NCBI GenBank assembly: GCA_000697665.1 | Contig: KL197723.1 | Location: 620,498 to 684,497, forward strand | Direction: 5' to 3' | Length of the DNA: 64,000 nucleotides | DNA from: Jaapia argillacea MUCL 33604 | Taxonomy: Eukaryota; Basidiomycota; Agaricomycetes; Jaapiales; Jaapiaceae | Shown: positions 12,604 to 24,139 of the stretch, one piece after another | How positions within the stretch are numbered: position 1 is the first letter of the stretch | Layout of the letters: each line of letters starts with the position of its first letter | Notes under the pieces: model-generated | Databases searched by the model: none | What the model was told of the DNA's origin: nothing | Seen by the model: only the letters and a program-made list of their open reading frames with translations | Made by a program: the position numbers and the translations under genes

Positions 12604-13974
12604 TTATCTCCGAATCGTATCACGAACAAGAAGACTGGGTAAAGGCTGTTTATCGGGCAACACCATCTCTTCCTTCGCCTTTGGAGACATCATGACATCC
12701 TTCGAGTAATAGTCGGTCCACAGGTTGCTGTCCACCACATACGGATTGATAAGCAGGAAGCGGAAAAAGTCGTCGGTGGAGGGAGTAGAGGGAGGGACGG
12801 CGCCTGGGGTATCCACCAATGTCGAAGCATCTGACATGCTTGTGAGGGTGGTGGAAGAATCACTATTAGGAGGAGGTTGGTGAGATGAAGTTGCAGCGCT
12901 ACTCCGGATTCCGAAATGGACGAGTTGGATCCAGAAATATGTCATGGTGACATGGAATGCTCGACTTGTTGTCTGTTTGCTGTTGGCGATGTAATGCTGG
13001 AGACCGTCGAAGATCATATTTTTTCCTGCGTACGTGGCTTAGGAAGGGGCCTCGTAGAATATCGAGAGAGGCGTACCTTTCTGGCGACCATAAGTCGTAA
13101 GTATCACATACGCAAGTCGAATATGCGTGTAATGATCCCAAGCGGGGAGGTTCAGTTCCCTGAATTGTTGCAAAAAGACTTCCGGGGAGGAATCGCTTTC
13201 AGCACGAATCAAGAAATCTTCAAGACGCCTGGCGAGCTTGTTCGTAGAGCCCGAATAGGTCGTCATCTCCTTGACATTCTGTTCCTGGGTCTCCGTGGAG
13301 GTCTCTTCTGAGGAGTGCTGCCCGAGGAGCTCTGCGGCTTGAATTTGGCTGTAAAGCCAAGCGAGGACAACGGGGACGCCACTCTCTTTATATGGACGAC
13401 GACAGGTTGTGGGGAATATGGCGAATGGATGGGTTTTACAATGAGGCCAAAACATGCGGCGGAGCTCGTCTAAAGGGATGGGGTTTGTTAGGTCTGACTT
13501 GTGTGCCAAGCTGTATATGGCGTTAGCTGTTTGCTCTGGAGATTGGGCCGGGAAGGAAATGAGTTTGACTCACAGTACAACAGGCATCTCAGATCTTTGA
13601 GACCTCTGAAGAAAATCCATGATATGCTCGAATTCCTCCACACTCTCACTCAGCCGTGTTTTGTCAGAGGAGTCAACCACCCAAATAACTGCCGCTGAAG
13701 TGGGCAAATAAAATCTGGCTAATTGTCCGGCAAAGCGAGGTCCACCACACCCTCCACCGATATCGAATCCTGTAATGGAGACGTTTCCTTTCGCGAAATG
13801 GAGAGGGAGGCTCTCGATGTTCATTCCCATGGTGGGGTATGGGGTGATGACATCGGCTTCAGATTGGATATAATAGAGAAGGGTCGTTTTGCCAGTGAAA
13901 TCGAGACCGAGGAAGGGGACTCTGTAAGAAGTGGACGGCCAGAGACGTTGGGCCAAAGTTTGGAAGGTGAGCAT
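12604..13974 (-). CDS. Arf-like small GTPase with long C-terminal extension
   Basis: Start ATG at 13974 (MLTFQTLAQRLWPSTS). The G1 P-loop is GLDFTGKTTLL near residue 23. The switch I region contains PTMGMNIE, with the Arf-type threonine. G3 is DIGGG where canonical Arf proteins have DVGGQ, so the catalytic glutamine position is glycine. G4 reads LAHKSDL instead of NKQDL. WVVDSSDKTRLSESVEEF is the usual Arf segment after G3. Introns lie near 13511-13571 (giving VVLLAHKSDL) and 13029-13078 (giving GRQKGKNMIFDGL). The Arf fold is followed by roughly 250 extra residues with TYFWIQLVHFG and a Ser/Thr/Pro-rich linker, not found in ordinary 180-residue Arf proteins. Family members act in vesicle traffic on membranes; this one is divergent enough that hydrolysis may be impaired. 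Confidence 0.78.
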
Positions 13975-14030
13975 GGCTGCTAAAGATGAAGGGGTGTCGG
14001 CTTCAATAGAGTCTTGGTCGACGACTGGAC

Positions 14031-14038
14031 TCTTTATA
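14031..14038 (-). promoter_or_regulatory. candidate TATA box of the Arf-like gene
   Basis: Read on the minus strand this is TATAAAGA, within a TATA-rich stretch about 57 bases upstream of the ATG at 13974. The distance is reasonable for a fungal core promoter with a short 5' UTR. It rests only on motif and position. Confidence 0.3.
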
Positions 14039-14501
14039 CATATATGATCTGCTGATGGTCAACTGTCAGTGGAATATAGCCACGTCATGGAGGCGAACTT
14101 GAGACGTGTAGACAAGTCAAACCGCAGCTGTTGTATCTGTAGCCAGCGGGACAGCCTCGACGATAGCTGTGAGTCCGAGGGCGGGGAGTGACTTGGCTCC
14201 CGGAAGGTCGGTTGTATTTGGTCGAGATGTTAGGGCATCGTCGTCAACCCGATACGAGACGCTAATGACAACACTTATTCGCGAGGTAATAGGCAGGAGC
14301 AGGGAGGTCAGTGGACCTCCAGACGGCCCATAGTAGCGCACTGCTGATTTCAAGCGAGCCACGAAACCGACTCAAAATTCTGAAGGCCATACATTGCGAG
14401 TGTCCTGAATAGATGAGGAAGAAAGTCAAATCGTACACTAGTACACGGCTGTGTAGGGAAAACCACGGCGTGAACAGCTTCAGCAGCCCGAGAACACAAC
14501 A

Positions 14502-16197
14502 TCACATCATCAGAACAGTAACATGACCATCACTAGATCCCAAAGCCACGACGCCCAATTCCTCCGCATAATCCATCGAAACCCAATTCCCACCCGACTC
14601 ATTCACCCAAATCGTCCTCGCAACTTCCTTCGACTCCGAGAGATCCAACGGTCCAGGAAAGACCGTCCCCACAAGTAATTCTTCGTTATTCGAGTCTCCA
14701 GGCGATTGAACTTCCGAAGAATGAACGTCAAAGTAGGTTAGGCCGCGACGACTTGATTCTCGTGGTTGGACCCAGAGTGCGGTGCCGCATCTTCCGAGAC
14801 CGATCTCTGAGCAGCTAAGGAGAGATCTTAGGCCTCGGACGGAGGGGACTTGTGATCGGAGAGTTGGGGGGAAGGAATAGGAAGGAGAGGGTGGAAGAGC
14901 GGAGAGAGTGGGTTGTATATGACTTGGAGGTTGGGCTGAACTGGGATCGAGTTCGTGAAGGTTGAGTGTGTGAGTGTTGGGTGATAATGACCACGGATCT
15001 GTGCGTTCACCACGGAGCAGGAAGGCTAGGGTTCCGTGGGACGACGATTTGGCCCGGGAATAGGCCTTTTCCGTGACTGCTACTCCGTCCATCCAACCGA
15101 AAGAGTGCGACGAGGAAGATTGGTATGTGAAAAGCTCCTCGCCAGGGAGAGACATCACAGGTTCGGGGAATATGTTCACCGAGTGAGCGCGAACGACAAC
15201 AATGCATTTACGGGCGAAGACGACTCGGAGACATTTGTTGTACTGGAAATCTCAGTGTTAGTTTGACACTATGGAGATAATGTGAACTAGACTCGCCTGC
15301 CGACCAATGTCGCTTTGGCTTCGACAGTCAAGTAAGGCTGCTTCTGCAGCCGTTTTCCAGTTAACGATTCTTGTTTCGTGTTCAGAGTCGCTCAGAGCAA
15401 TCAACTCCCCATGAAACGCCATGGGTTTCAGACGAGTTGGGATGGTTGAAACCGTTGTGAATGATGCTGAGTCTTGAGCACGTTGCACGGACAGTATTGA
15501 CACTTCCATCTTCCTGGAAGGATATTCGTCAGATGACCAAAGGATAGAATGGATAGACTGTACTCCTTTATGAGAACTGATATGGCAATTGTTGCAGGTG
15601 ACTTTGGATCTGAATTCACGACAAACCCATTGAAGATGGCTCCCTTCAAACTCCATTCTGCCATCTTCTTCGCGTATGCTAGTCCAAGGTACCAACATGA
15701 CAGAACGGACCAGATGCCTTTGGAGATGGCGAACATCCATTGACCATCAGAGCCGGGCAAGAACTTGATGTCCGTTATTGGGTTACTGGCGTTCGCTTTA
15801 AACACCAGATGTGCACGCGGAGCGGGAGAAGGAGATAGCCAGTTCTCGCCCAGCTGGATTGCACGTCTAGTTCTCTTTTCCAGTTCAGGAGTGGCCAGGG
15901 AATCGACATTTTGAGTGACGAAGGGAAATCCTCCATTCAATATGTAAGTCGTGTAGACGTTGTGCCATACGATGCGTAGTTGGGAGATGACCATCATCCG
16001 TCTGCATGTCTTTGGCAAGATGAACATGCAAAGTCCATGACGCTACGGCTAAGATGGGAAATGACGCCCACCTGTCTGAGGACGACGATGTCTGAAACCA
16101 CGAGAAAGCCAAAGAAATAGATCAGTGTGTCGTCGTCGAGATTCTCCAAGTAGCTTCCCACAGCTGTTCTGTTCTCTGTTCGAAGACTCTCTGACAT
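14502..16197 (-). CDS. F-box protein with WD40/propeller-like C-terminus
   Basis: Start ATG at 16197 (MSESLRTENRTAVGS). The F-box reads YLENLDDDTLIYFFGF, then VVSDIVVLRQ, and is interrupted by an intron (about 16006-16071), after which TCRRMMVISQLRIVWHNVY restores the standard F-box ending. The following exons give ITDIKFLPGSDGQWMFAIS and WYLGLAYAKKMAEW, repeated beta-strand patterns expected of a degenerate propeller, and HSILWSSDEYPSRKMEVS. The final exon (14502-15179) includes a Pro/Ser-rich insert (SALPPSPSYSFPP) and ends VSMDYAEELGVVALGSSDGHVTVLMM, a WD-like closing strand. Probable SCF substrate adaptor; substrate unknown. It does not belong to the local six-copy family. It is divergent from QCR6, with 216 bp between starts. 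Confidence 0.72.
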
Positions 16198-16413
16198 CTC
16201 TGCTGCGATAATTCTGGGTGAGATAGAAATAGAACTTGAAGGCAGTTGGGAATATTGACGAGCGTCTGATCAGTAAGTGCAGGCTGCTGCGGCCTCGTTG
16301 CCATTTCCAGACTGTGTCTGAGTCTGAATATTTACCCACGATCGTGAACTTGTGTATTCCGGGCACCTCCGTCTGCAGAAAAACCAAATTATCGCACTTG
16401 AGCTGGAGATTCA
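16198..16413. promoter_or_regulatory. shared divergent promoter, F-box gene and QCR6
   Basis: 216 bp between two oppositely oriented start codons, one for a housekeeping respiratory subunit. It must contain both promoters. Short frames cross it on both strands but none continues a recognised protein. No clear TATA or CCAAT element was identified. Confidence 0.4.
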
Positions 16414-17047
16414 ATGAGCGTCACATCGTTCCTGTCGTCTTTCTTTTCTCCTCTGAACGCGGACGCTCCGGAGAGCAAGGAGGAGGAGGAGAAGCCAGAG
16501 GAGACGAGCGAAGAGGCCGAGCCCGAGGCAGAGGCAGAGGAAGAAGAAGAGGAGCCTGAGGATGTCAGTTCAGTCTTCTACTTCTTGCTTTCGCGTCTGA
16601 CTTGTTTGCAGGCTGCCCCCGCTATCCGGGAGGAATGTGAGGCGACAACCAAATGCGCACCTTTGGTGAAACACTTCCAACATTGCCAGGAGAAGGTCCA
16701 TGCCGGTGAAGGTTTCAAGCATGAGGATTGTGTTGAGGAACTGTGAGTATCGCGTCTACCTCCTGACCTTGTCATTTTCTGACGATATTTCTCCACCAGC
16801 TGTACGTGTCCTTTCTTTTCCCCGTTACTTTGAACTAGTGCTCAAAACTGGCTCGCCCTTTTGTTCTTCAGTCCAGTAAGTCCCATATGCCCGAATTTTT
16901 GCTCGCATTGGTACTGAATCACGCTTCTTGATCACAGTATGATGCACTGCGTGGATGTACGTAGTTTGACTGCTTACTAGTGACGATATCTCAATGACTC
17001 CTCAACAGGCTTGCGCCGCACCCACTCTCTTCTCCAAGCTCAAGTAG
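16414..17047 (+). CDS. QCR6: cytochrome bc1 complex subunit 6 (hinge protein)
   Basis: Six exons, 16414-16563, 16612-16742, 16800-16801, 16872-16875, 16938-16956 and 17009-17047, total 345 nt and encode 114 residues. The protein has a short N-terminus, an extremely acidic stretch (Glu-rich, about residues 20-50), then the hinge-protein core CEATTKCAPLVKHFQHCQEKV, HEDCVEEL and FHMMHCVDACAAPTLFSKLK. The paired cysteines of the disulfide-linked helical hairpin are all present. QCR6 sits on the intermembrane-space face of complex III and eases cytochrome c1-cytochrome c electron transfer. The acidic region is typical of the family, and the length is normal. Exons 3 and 4 are only 2 and 4 nt long; without both, the conserved ELFHMMHC frame cannot be recovered from consensus splice sites. 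Confidence 0.9.
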
Positions 17048-17479
17048 GGAGTCATCAACACCCGACATACCCTAGGTTAGTCTCGTCCTTCTTGCGTCCA
17101 TCACCGCTCAAACTGATTCCACGTGTCAGGTGTTTCAAAAGTCCTAATAGCATATCTAGAGTGTTTCGGAATGACATCGTCTTTTCCTTGCCTGCCCGTC
17201 GCTCGGTGCAATGATTTCTGGGTCGCCGTTGATACACAACTTCTTTACTCCTGACGTTAAATAACGAGTGGGATGGTCTAACACTGCGACACATCTAAAC
17301 AGTACAAGTATACTCTTGCAACACCGCTCCATCCAACGGAAAACAGCATGTACAAAATCAAAGCGTGAAGGGATAGCAACCGGGAGAACAGTGAACCGCA
17401 GCAACAACAACGCCAGCTCGCCACGAAATATACGACGTGTCCATCCACAAACCCCAGACCAACGCAGTGCACCTGGCAC

Positions 17480-19049
17480 CTAGAACGCGCATATATCAGG
17501 CCAGAGAGCGTCTTCACACCCCAACCACTCCAACATCTCAGGCGCGTTGTACTTTGCTCTCCGCCGTGGCCATTCCTCCATATCCTTGAAGGTACCATCC
17601 GGTTTCCGAACCACCGTCCAGTATCCATCCCCAACACGTACGATGCGAACCATTGGGAATCCTCGGTCGACTAGGTCTATCACGTCGCTGACGGCGAATT
17701 TTGGGAATCCGATGAGGCGGAGGGCGGGTGGTACGCCTGGTTTCATTTGCTGGATATCCGATTTCAGATTAGGTGTTCAAACGTTTCGAGCCGAGATAAA
17801 CTTACTGAGAGGAAGGACGGAAGTTCGGAAGGTTCTGGGAACTCTCCTTCGAGGAAGAGGGACGTGACACCTCGAGGTATCAGCCAAGTAGCCAAACCCG
17901 GAGCGACATCTTTCGGAAGTGTGATGTGTATACTCTTCAAATTGATCAAGGAAGGTAGGACACCCCATACGGCCGCGTCGTAACCCAAGCGTTGTCGTGA
18001 TGCAACCACAGGAACGGTAAGGTGCAACGTGACCAAATGTTTCCGATCCCGCAAGAATTCGGATACAGCAGGGAACAAATCTGGATCAGTCGCAAGTCGA
18101 CCCACACTTGTGATGTGTAGAGCGAATCGTTTCAGGTAAGGAACCGAGGTCCTCTGAGACCTAAATTGCGACGATGGACTACAATTGAGTGAACATGAGA
18201 GTCGGAGTGATTCGAGTTGGTGGCCGTTTGCTAGGATTTCGGCGAATACTTGACGGTCTGCTGGGAAATGGCCTGCGAAATCGAGTTGGGTGAGGTGTCG
18301 GATTGCTAGGGAGTCGGTGGAGAGGATGCATTGGGAACCACATAAGGAGAGTTCGCGGATGGAACCGTGGTGACGGGAGACGAAGCTGAAAGCTTGGGAG
18401 GCGTTGTCGCCTAATCCGTGAATGGATAACCGTTTGATGGTCTTGATGGGTGGGATGACGAGGCCTTGGGCGCCATTCGTTGGACTAGTGGTAGAACTAA
18501 GAAATCAACCATCAGAAGGTTGAGAAGAAGAGTGGGGACGTACTTTAGTGATAGACCGCGGAGGCGTGGCTTAGCCGTTTCCATCACCCTGAGAACGGAA
18601 GCTAGCCCTTCGCGGGTCATGGTACAGTGGAAGTTGATGAGGTTCACCATCTTCGGTAGGGCATTGGCCAGCATGCCTAGAGGTAGGCTTCACATCGAGT
18701 CGGGTATGGCGGAAAATAGGGCTCACCTGTCTGGAACGCCATTGACTGGCTTTGTGCCGTGAGGGGCGCGAAGATACGTAATGTCTTGATCAAGCTGGCA
18801 AAACTTGGGTCGGTGATAACGCGCGTCAAGATGTCGGCACTTCGCTGGGCATGCCACTTGTCCAGGACGGGATCGGGTCGGGGAGACCACTCATCCTCCT
18901 CTGCCCACACAACGAAATGTAAATCGATCTTTTGGAATAATAGCTGGCTTGCAACTCGGGAGAGTATGTGGGGAACCAATAGACACGTCTTGAGATCGTG
19001 TCTAGGGAGGAAAGTTGCGATTTGGCGCCATATTTCGATCGAGAACATC
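17480..19049 (-). CDS. F-box/LRR-like protein
   Basis: Start ATG at 19049 (MFSIEIWRQIATFLPRHDL), an F-box-like opening followed by KTCLLVPHILSRVASQLLFQ. This matches the common mushroom pattern of a helical F-box, then a LF..I segment, then DILTRVITDPSFASLIKTLRIF. The central exons contain irregular leucine-rich repeats, for example ALPKMVNLINFHCTM, RLRGLSLKY, HLTQLDFAGHFP, QLESLRLSCSL, HLVTLHLTVP and LINLKSIHITLP. The last exon (17480-17746) ends MLEWLGCEDALWPDICAF. Introns lie near 18680-18740, 18490-18550 and 17750-17805. An SCF substrate receptor role is likely by family; the substrate is unknown. An in-frame upstream ATG at 19108 is possible, but 19049 starts directly at the F-box. Confidence 0.75.
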
Positions 19050-19230
19050 GGACAGCCTCCTGGCTGCTTGAACAACTGAAGGTGTCGATCAGAGATGATG
19101 AGGGTCATGGAGAGGTCCTTACCTTCTCTGTAGTTACGACACGTCTACTTATGAGGGAACTAGCTTCAGGATGATCAGGTTCAAATCTCAAAATCGCCTC
19201 AAGGTCTGCGGAGGCGCGGTCCACGATAAA

Positions 19231-19671
19231 TTACCTCAACGGAGAAATGCTTCTTGAAGACCGACCTTCATGTGCTCCCACTCTTCGCCCAGCAGCCAGC
19301 CTCGCCTTTGCTCGAGTCAGGCGAGCCTTGCTGGCGTTGGCCGGCGAAAGATCCGTAATTTGTAGTATGGATTGCACCGCGTTCTCGATTGTGGTTCTAG
19401 AGCTGATGTATCTTTGTCAGAAGGCGAATACAACGCAGAAGGAGGGGGGAAAAGTGAACCTTTCAGATTTCAGATGCTGCATTGCGTAGAGGAGGACATC
19501 AGCCTTCTGGTCGTCGGAGAGGCCGACAGTGACGTCTCGGATGCTTGCATCTAAGATCTTTGGATTAAAGACCGCCATGCTGGGCTGCCTCGACGTTGAG
19601 GCGTCGGAGACGGCAAATTTCTGAACAGGATATGAATGGGAGTGTAGGATGTTCATGAGAGTGGATTTCAT
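19231..19671 (-). CDS. small conserved-looking hypothetical protein
   Basis: Two exons on the minus strand. Exon 1 starts with ATG at 19671 (MKSTLMNILHSHS); a second in-frame ATG gives MAVFNPKILDASIRDV. Exon 1 ends ALLYAM-like, AMQHLKSE, at a donor near 19459. After an intron ending near 19400, exon 2 reads SSRTTIENAVQSILQITDLSPANASKARLTRAKARLAAGRR and stops at 19231-19233. The product is about 130 residues and largely helical; the alternating small and basic residues in the second exon faintly resemble a TPR helix pair. I do not recognise the family. It is divergent from DIS3, with about 200 bp between the starts, so the two may share a promoter. Confidence 0.55.
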
Positions 19672-19875
19672 TGGAGCATGGCGACGACGTCAAAACTAAA
19701 GGGCGCTATATACTCTGGCCCGACTTTCGCCACCTTCAACCACCGAAAATTGCAATCGACGCACAAGCCTGGATCGACGCGGCCGCTTCCCATGCCCAAA
19801 AGCCGTGTGAGCCATCCAACCTAATCTTGCCTTCGCTACGCAAGCCCTTTCTATCCTACCATTGGTACTACCATC
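19672..19875. promoter_or_regulatory. shared divergent promoter, small gene and DIS3
   Basis: 204 bp between the opposite start codons at 19671 (minus) and 19876 (plus). An unrelated frame runs across it but is not continued by DIS3 homology. A CCATTGG/CCAAT-like sequence occurs at about 19858-19864, in a plausible position for DIS3. Confidence 0.35.
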
Positions 19876-22800
19876 ATGGTAAACATAACAATAAGAAAGA
19901 GACCCCAGACAGACGCGGTCATTACCCAGCGAAAGTTTTTCAAAAAAACAGCAAGGGGAAAGGTAATCAAAGGCAAGTTGAACCCTCTTCTCGTTTAAAT
20001 GTCTCACCACGAACGGTCCGCCTTTCCACAGTCCTGAGAGAGAGGTATCTTCGAGACGACGTGAGCTGTGGAATCCAAGGGTGCACTGCGTGCCCAGACT
20101 CTGCGAGGAATACCCTTCCAGCTGCAGGAGACCTTGCGCACAACCTCTTCCCGAATGGCCACTTTTTGTTACCAGACACGAATGTCTTCCTTTCTCAGGT
20201 AAGCAATCATACTATTTCACATCCATCTCGACATGCAGGGGCACTCGCGGGGGGAGTTTGAGCCCCCCGGCGAGTATTGAGCTTGGAATGGATTAGCAGG
20301 GACGATCCTCATCCGTAATCTCTACAGATGGACCTCATTGAATCAAATCTGTTCACGTCACCTATAATCCTCCTTCAAACTGTCTTGGAAGAAGTCAGGC
20401 ATAGGTCTTTACCCCTGCACAACCGTTTGAAAGCGCTCATAACCGCCGACGACAAACAAGTATGGGTGTTCTACAATGAATTTCGCTCGTCAGTTGCGTC
20501 TTCATCCTGAATCTCCCAACCTCAATGTTCAGAATCCTCTCAGTGAAACCGCAATCGTTCGAGACGAAGATGAGACACCTAATGATCGTAATGACCGAGG
20601 TAAGCTCATACATACCCTTCTATCCCTTGCCCCGTCTTACCCATACCCCTCATAGGCATTCGAAAAGGCACAGCGTGGTACGGCACCCATATAACCCTCT
20701 CCCACCGTCCAATCCGTGGCCAACCCTCCCGTCCATCCCCAAAGGTGGTCCTCCTAACAGACGACGCCGCCAACAGACGTAAAGCAGAACAAGAAGGTCT
20801 CACCTGCCTCTCAGGTACACCCTCCCCCCTTTCTTTCCAAGAAACGGGCTGATTGAAGTTTGTGTGCAGTGAGGAAATATGTGGAGGGTATGAAAGAAGC
20901 TACTCAGTTGTTGGATTTGTTGTCGGCTGCTGGGGGTGATGAGGTGGAGCCTACGAGGAGTGTCGCTGCTCGGTCTGCTCTATATCCCGAGGTCTGTATT
21001 TCAGCTTATCAATTGACTCGAACTATGTTGATGACTTGTGAATAGTATTTACCTTCGTCAACCGTAATGGCTGGAGTGAAAGCAGGTCAGTTACACCAAG
21101 GACACTTTAACGCCAATCAATACAACTACTTGGAGGTGAGTGCGGCAAGACTCGCCCAGATATCACGTTCCTGGATTGACGTGTGGTGATTTTACTAGGG
21201 AAGTGTGTCGGTACCGGCGTTCACCAAACCCATCCTCCTCGTCGGCAGGGAAAACATGAACCGATCGGTACATGGAGATGTAGTTGCCGTAGAAGTTTTC
21301 CCGGAGAGTGAGTGGAAGGCACCTGCTGATGAGGTAGTCGATCAAGAAAGTGCGTGCACCCCTTTTTTCTTTTGGTAGATATGCTTATGTGTGTGTGGGT
21401 TATAGCGACGTTGAAGAATGACGACGCGGAAGATTCTGAGGAGGAAGGTGAGGGTGATGAAGTGATTGATAAGGAGAGAAAAGTGTTAGGTACGGGAGAA
21501 GCGAGTGGCAGAGTGGCTGCCGAGAGACAACCTACTGGACGTGTCGTAGGTATCATCAAGCGTAACTGGCGAGCGTAAGCCCCACCCATACTACCCACCC
21601 CATCCTTAAACTAACCACCTATTTGTTTCCAGTTACGTATGCCACATCGACTCTACCTCCCTCTCCTCAACCCACACAACCTCCCTCTCCCTCCAAACAG
21701 TCTTCGCAACCCCAACCTCCCGTCTCCTCCCCCGAATCCGTCTCCGGACCCGCCAAGCCCCAACCCTCCTCTCCCAAAAAATCCTCGTCACAATCGATAA
21801 ATGGGATATCGCCTCACGTTACCCCGAAGGCCACTTCGTTCGCGCTTTGGGAAAAGTAGAGAGTAAGGAAGCGGAACAGGAGAGTTTGTTGTTGGAGTTT
21901 GATGTTCCGTATAGACCGTTTGGGAAGGCAATATTGGATTGTTTGCCGGTGGAGGGGGATAAGTGGGTTGTGCCTGTTAAGAGTGAGAGTTCTGTGGAGT
22001 GGAGGGGTAGAGAGGATTTTAGGGAGATGATCATTTGTAGTATTGATCCTCCTGGTGAGTAGACCTATCTTTTTGTATGCTGTGATTCCGCTAATCCTTG
22101 AGTTGCTAGGTTGTCAGGATATCGATGATGCACTTCACGCGCGAAGACTACCGAACGGTAACATCGAGGCAGGCGTCCGTAAGTATTTCTCTGGTTGTTT
22201 GCTTGTCCTCGCTGGCGCTAAGCCTATCCATGATACTTTAGACATCGCCGACGTCTCACACTTTGTTCACCCCGACACTCCCATGGATTCCGAAGCCGCA
22301 GCGAGAGGAACGACCGTCTACCTCGTTGACAAGCGTATTGACATGTTGCCTTCCCTCTTGGGAACCAATCTTTGTTCATTACGTCCCCACGTCGAGAGAC
22401 TAGCGTTTTCGGTCATCTGGGTAAGGTCACACCACCCCTTTCATGTGGATTGGTTGACTTACGGTGCCCGTAGGAATTGAGTCCGGATGCCGAGATTGTG
22501 AACGTTAAGTTCACAAAGTCGGTCATTGCCTCAAAAGCTGCTTTCACTTATGAGGAAGCACAAATCCGGAAAGACGATCCGTTAGTTCCTCGTCTTTTTC
22601 AACCCAATATGCCAAGCCTAATGTCACCCCTCATAGAAATCTCCACGATGAACTAACAGAGAGTATTCGCTTGTTAAATTCGCTCGCCATAAAGCTCAAA
22701 GCGGGAAGGATGGCAGCTGGCGCTTTGAATCTTGCTTCACCTGAAGTGAAGATTCAAATGGATAGCGCGGAGTCTTCAGACCCCATTGATGTTGAGCAGA

Positions 22801-23906
22801 AGCAACTTCGAGAGACGAATAGTTTGGTCGAGGAGTTTATGTTACTCGCCAACATCAGCGTTGCAAGAAGGATCCAAGAAACTTTCCCGCAAACAGCAGT
22901 CCTCAGGTACGTGCATATATTCTCCGCTCTTCTGTCGTTGGTGCTTACGATTTATCCTCCAAGGCGTCATATGCCTCCTCCTCGAACCAACTTTGAAAAG
23001 CTCCAAGATATCCTCAAAAAGCGCAAAGGCCTTGCATTGGACGTGTCGAGCTCAGGCGCCTTAGCCGCGTCCCTGGATAAATGCATCGTGAGTTCACCAT
23101 AAAAGGTCATCCTCCCGTTCGAACCTGACTTTGCATGGTGAATCTAGGATGCAAGTGAACCAGCATTCAACACACTCGTGCGTATCATGGCCACAAGATG
23201 TATGTTATCAGCGGAGTACTTCTGCTCGGGAAGTGTCGGACGTGATACTTTCGGACATTATGGGCTTGCTACCCCCATCTACACCCATTTCACCAGTCCG
23301 ATTCGAAGATATGCAGGTAGGTCGCTCCGACACATCTCATGGACCGCCAGACTAAATCTCGTTGTCAGATGTACTTGCTCATCGTCAGCTTTCGGCTTCG
23401 ATTGACTACACTCCCCTTCACGCTACCTTGCACTCCAAACCCCACGTTGAGCGAGTACTGGAGGTCGTAAATCGCCGTCATCGAATGGCCCAGATGGCTG
23501 GTCGGGCGAGTGTCGAGTTTTATGTCGGCTTGGCTCTAAAAGGACGCAAAGAGAAGCAAGGAGGACAGGTGAGGGAAGACGCATTCGTCATCAGGACCTT
23601 TAGGAATGGGCTCGGTGTATTCGTTTCAAAGTGAGCTCATTCCATCTCGCCTCCTCATTTACGGCAGCTCAAAGTCTTGTCCTCAGGCTTGGGATCGAAG
23701 GACTCGTAATGTTCAAACGCGACATCCAATTCGATGCAGAGAACTACACGATCACCATTCCGGCGAGCCTCCCCGGCACGCAGGATGTTACAATCGCCGT
23801 GTTTGACAAGGTGGTTGTGGATATTGAAGTCGAAAAGGACAAAAACACCCAGCGAGGGAGGGTGAAGATGACTCTGGCCAGTCCGATCAATTCTAGCGCT
23901 ATGTGA
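19876..23906 (+). CDS. DIS3: exosome catalytic subunit DIS3/RRP44 (RNase II/RNB)
   Basis: Start ATG at 19876 ([13 protein letters not shown]). Domain order is complete. First comes an N-terminal segment with the CR3 cysteines in [11 protein letters not shown]. The PIN domain ([13 protein letters not shown], catalytic Asp) runs through [11 protein letters not shown]. Then cold-shock regions (from about [21 protein letters not shown]), the RNB exonuclease with the metal-binding aspartates in [12 protein letters not shown] (about 22046-22140), and a C-terminal S1 domain ending NSSAM at 23906. The enzyme degrades and processes nuclear and cytoplasmic RNA 3'-5' within the exosome, and the PIN domain adds endonuclease activity. 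About a dozen introns are inferred. The first (19973-20031) has a GC donor in the context AAAG/GCAAGT; only that choice keeps the frame into [14 protein letters not shown]. An acidic linker ([14 protein letters not shown]) near 21420-21460 is an unusual insertion between the cold-shock regions. Confidence 0.93.
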
Positions 23907-23993
23907 TCGCGTTGACCGGTTGGAGATGTGGCATTGATGTATTTTTCGTTGATGTATTCTTTATATGGTGTCCATACGCGCACAAGTTCTGGG

Positions 23994-24108
23994 CTATACA
24001 GAAGCATCAAAACTCCAGATTTTTACTGACGAGTCCAGTGTGAAGGGGTGAGGACGAATTCTCTTTCGAATGACAGGGCGAGTCTCTTCTTCAGCTTCCG
24101 ACTCGGTA

Positions 24109-24139
<31 letters not shown>

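Noticed and set aside
14117-14362. Small minus-strand frame between the Arf-like and F-box genes
   Set aside because: Short, without motif, and lying where the Arf-like promoter is expected.
19165-19190. GGTTCAAATC resembling a tRNA T-loop (also near 1430)
   Set aside because: No matching acceptor stem, anticodon arm or A-box upstream.
19671-20261. 196-codon plus-strand frame covering the start of DIS3
   Set aside because: Only its second half carries DIS3 residues; the first half is upstream sequence and would need the GC-AG intron to be retained.
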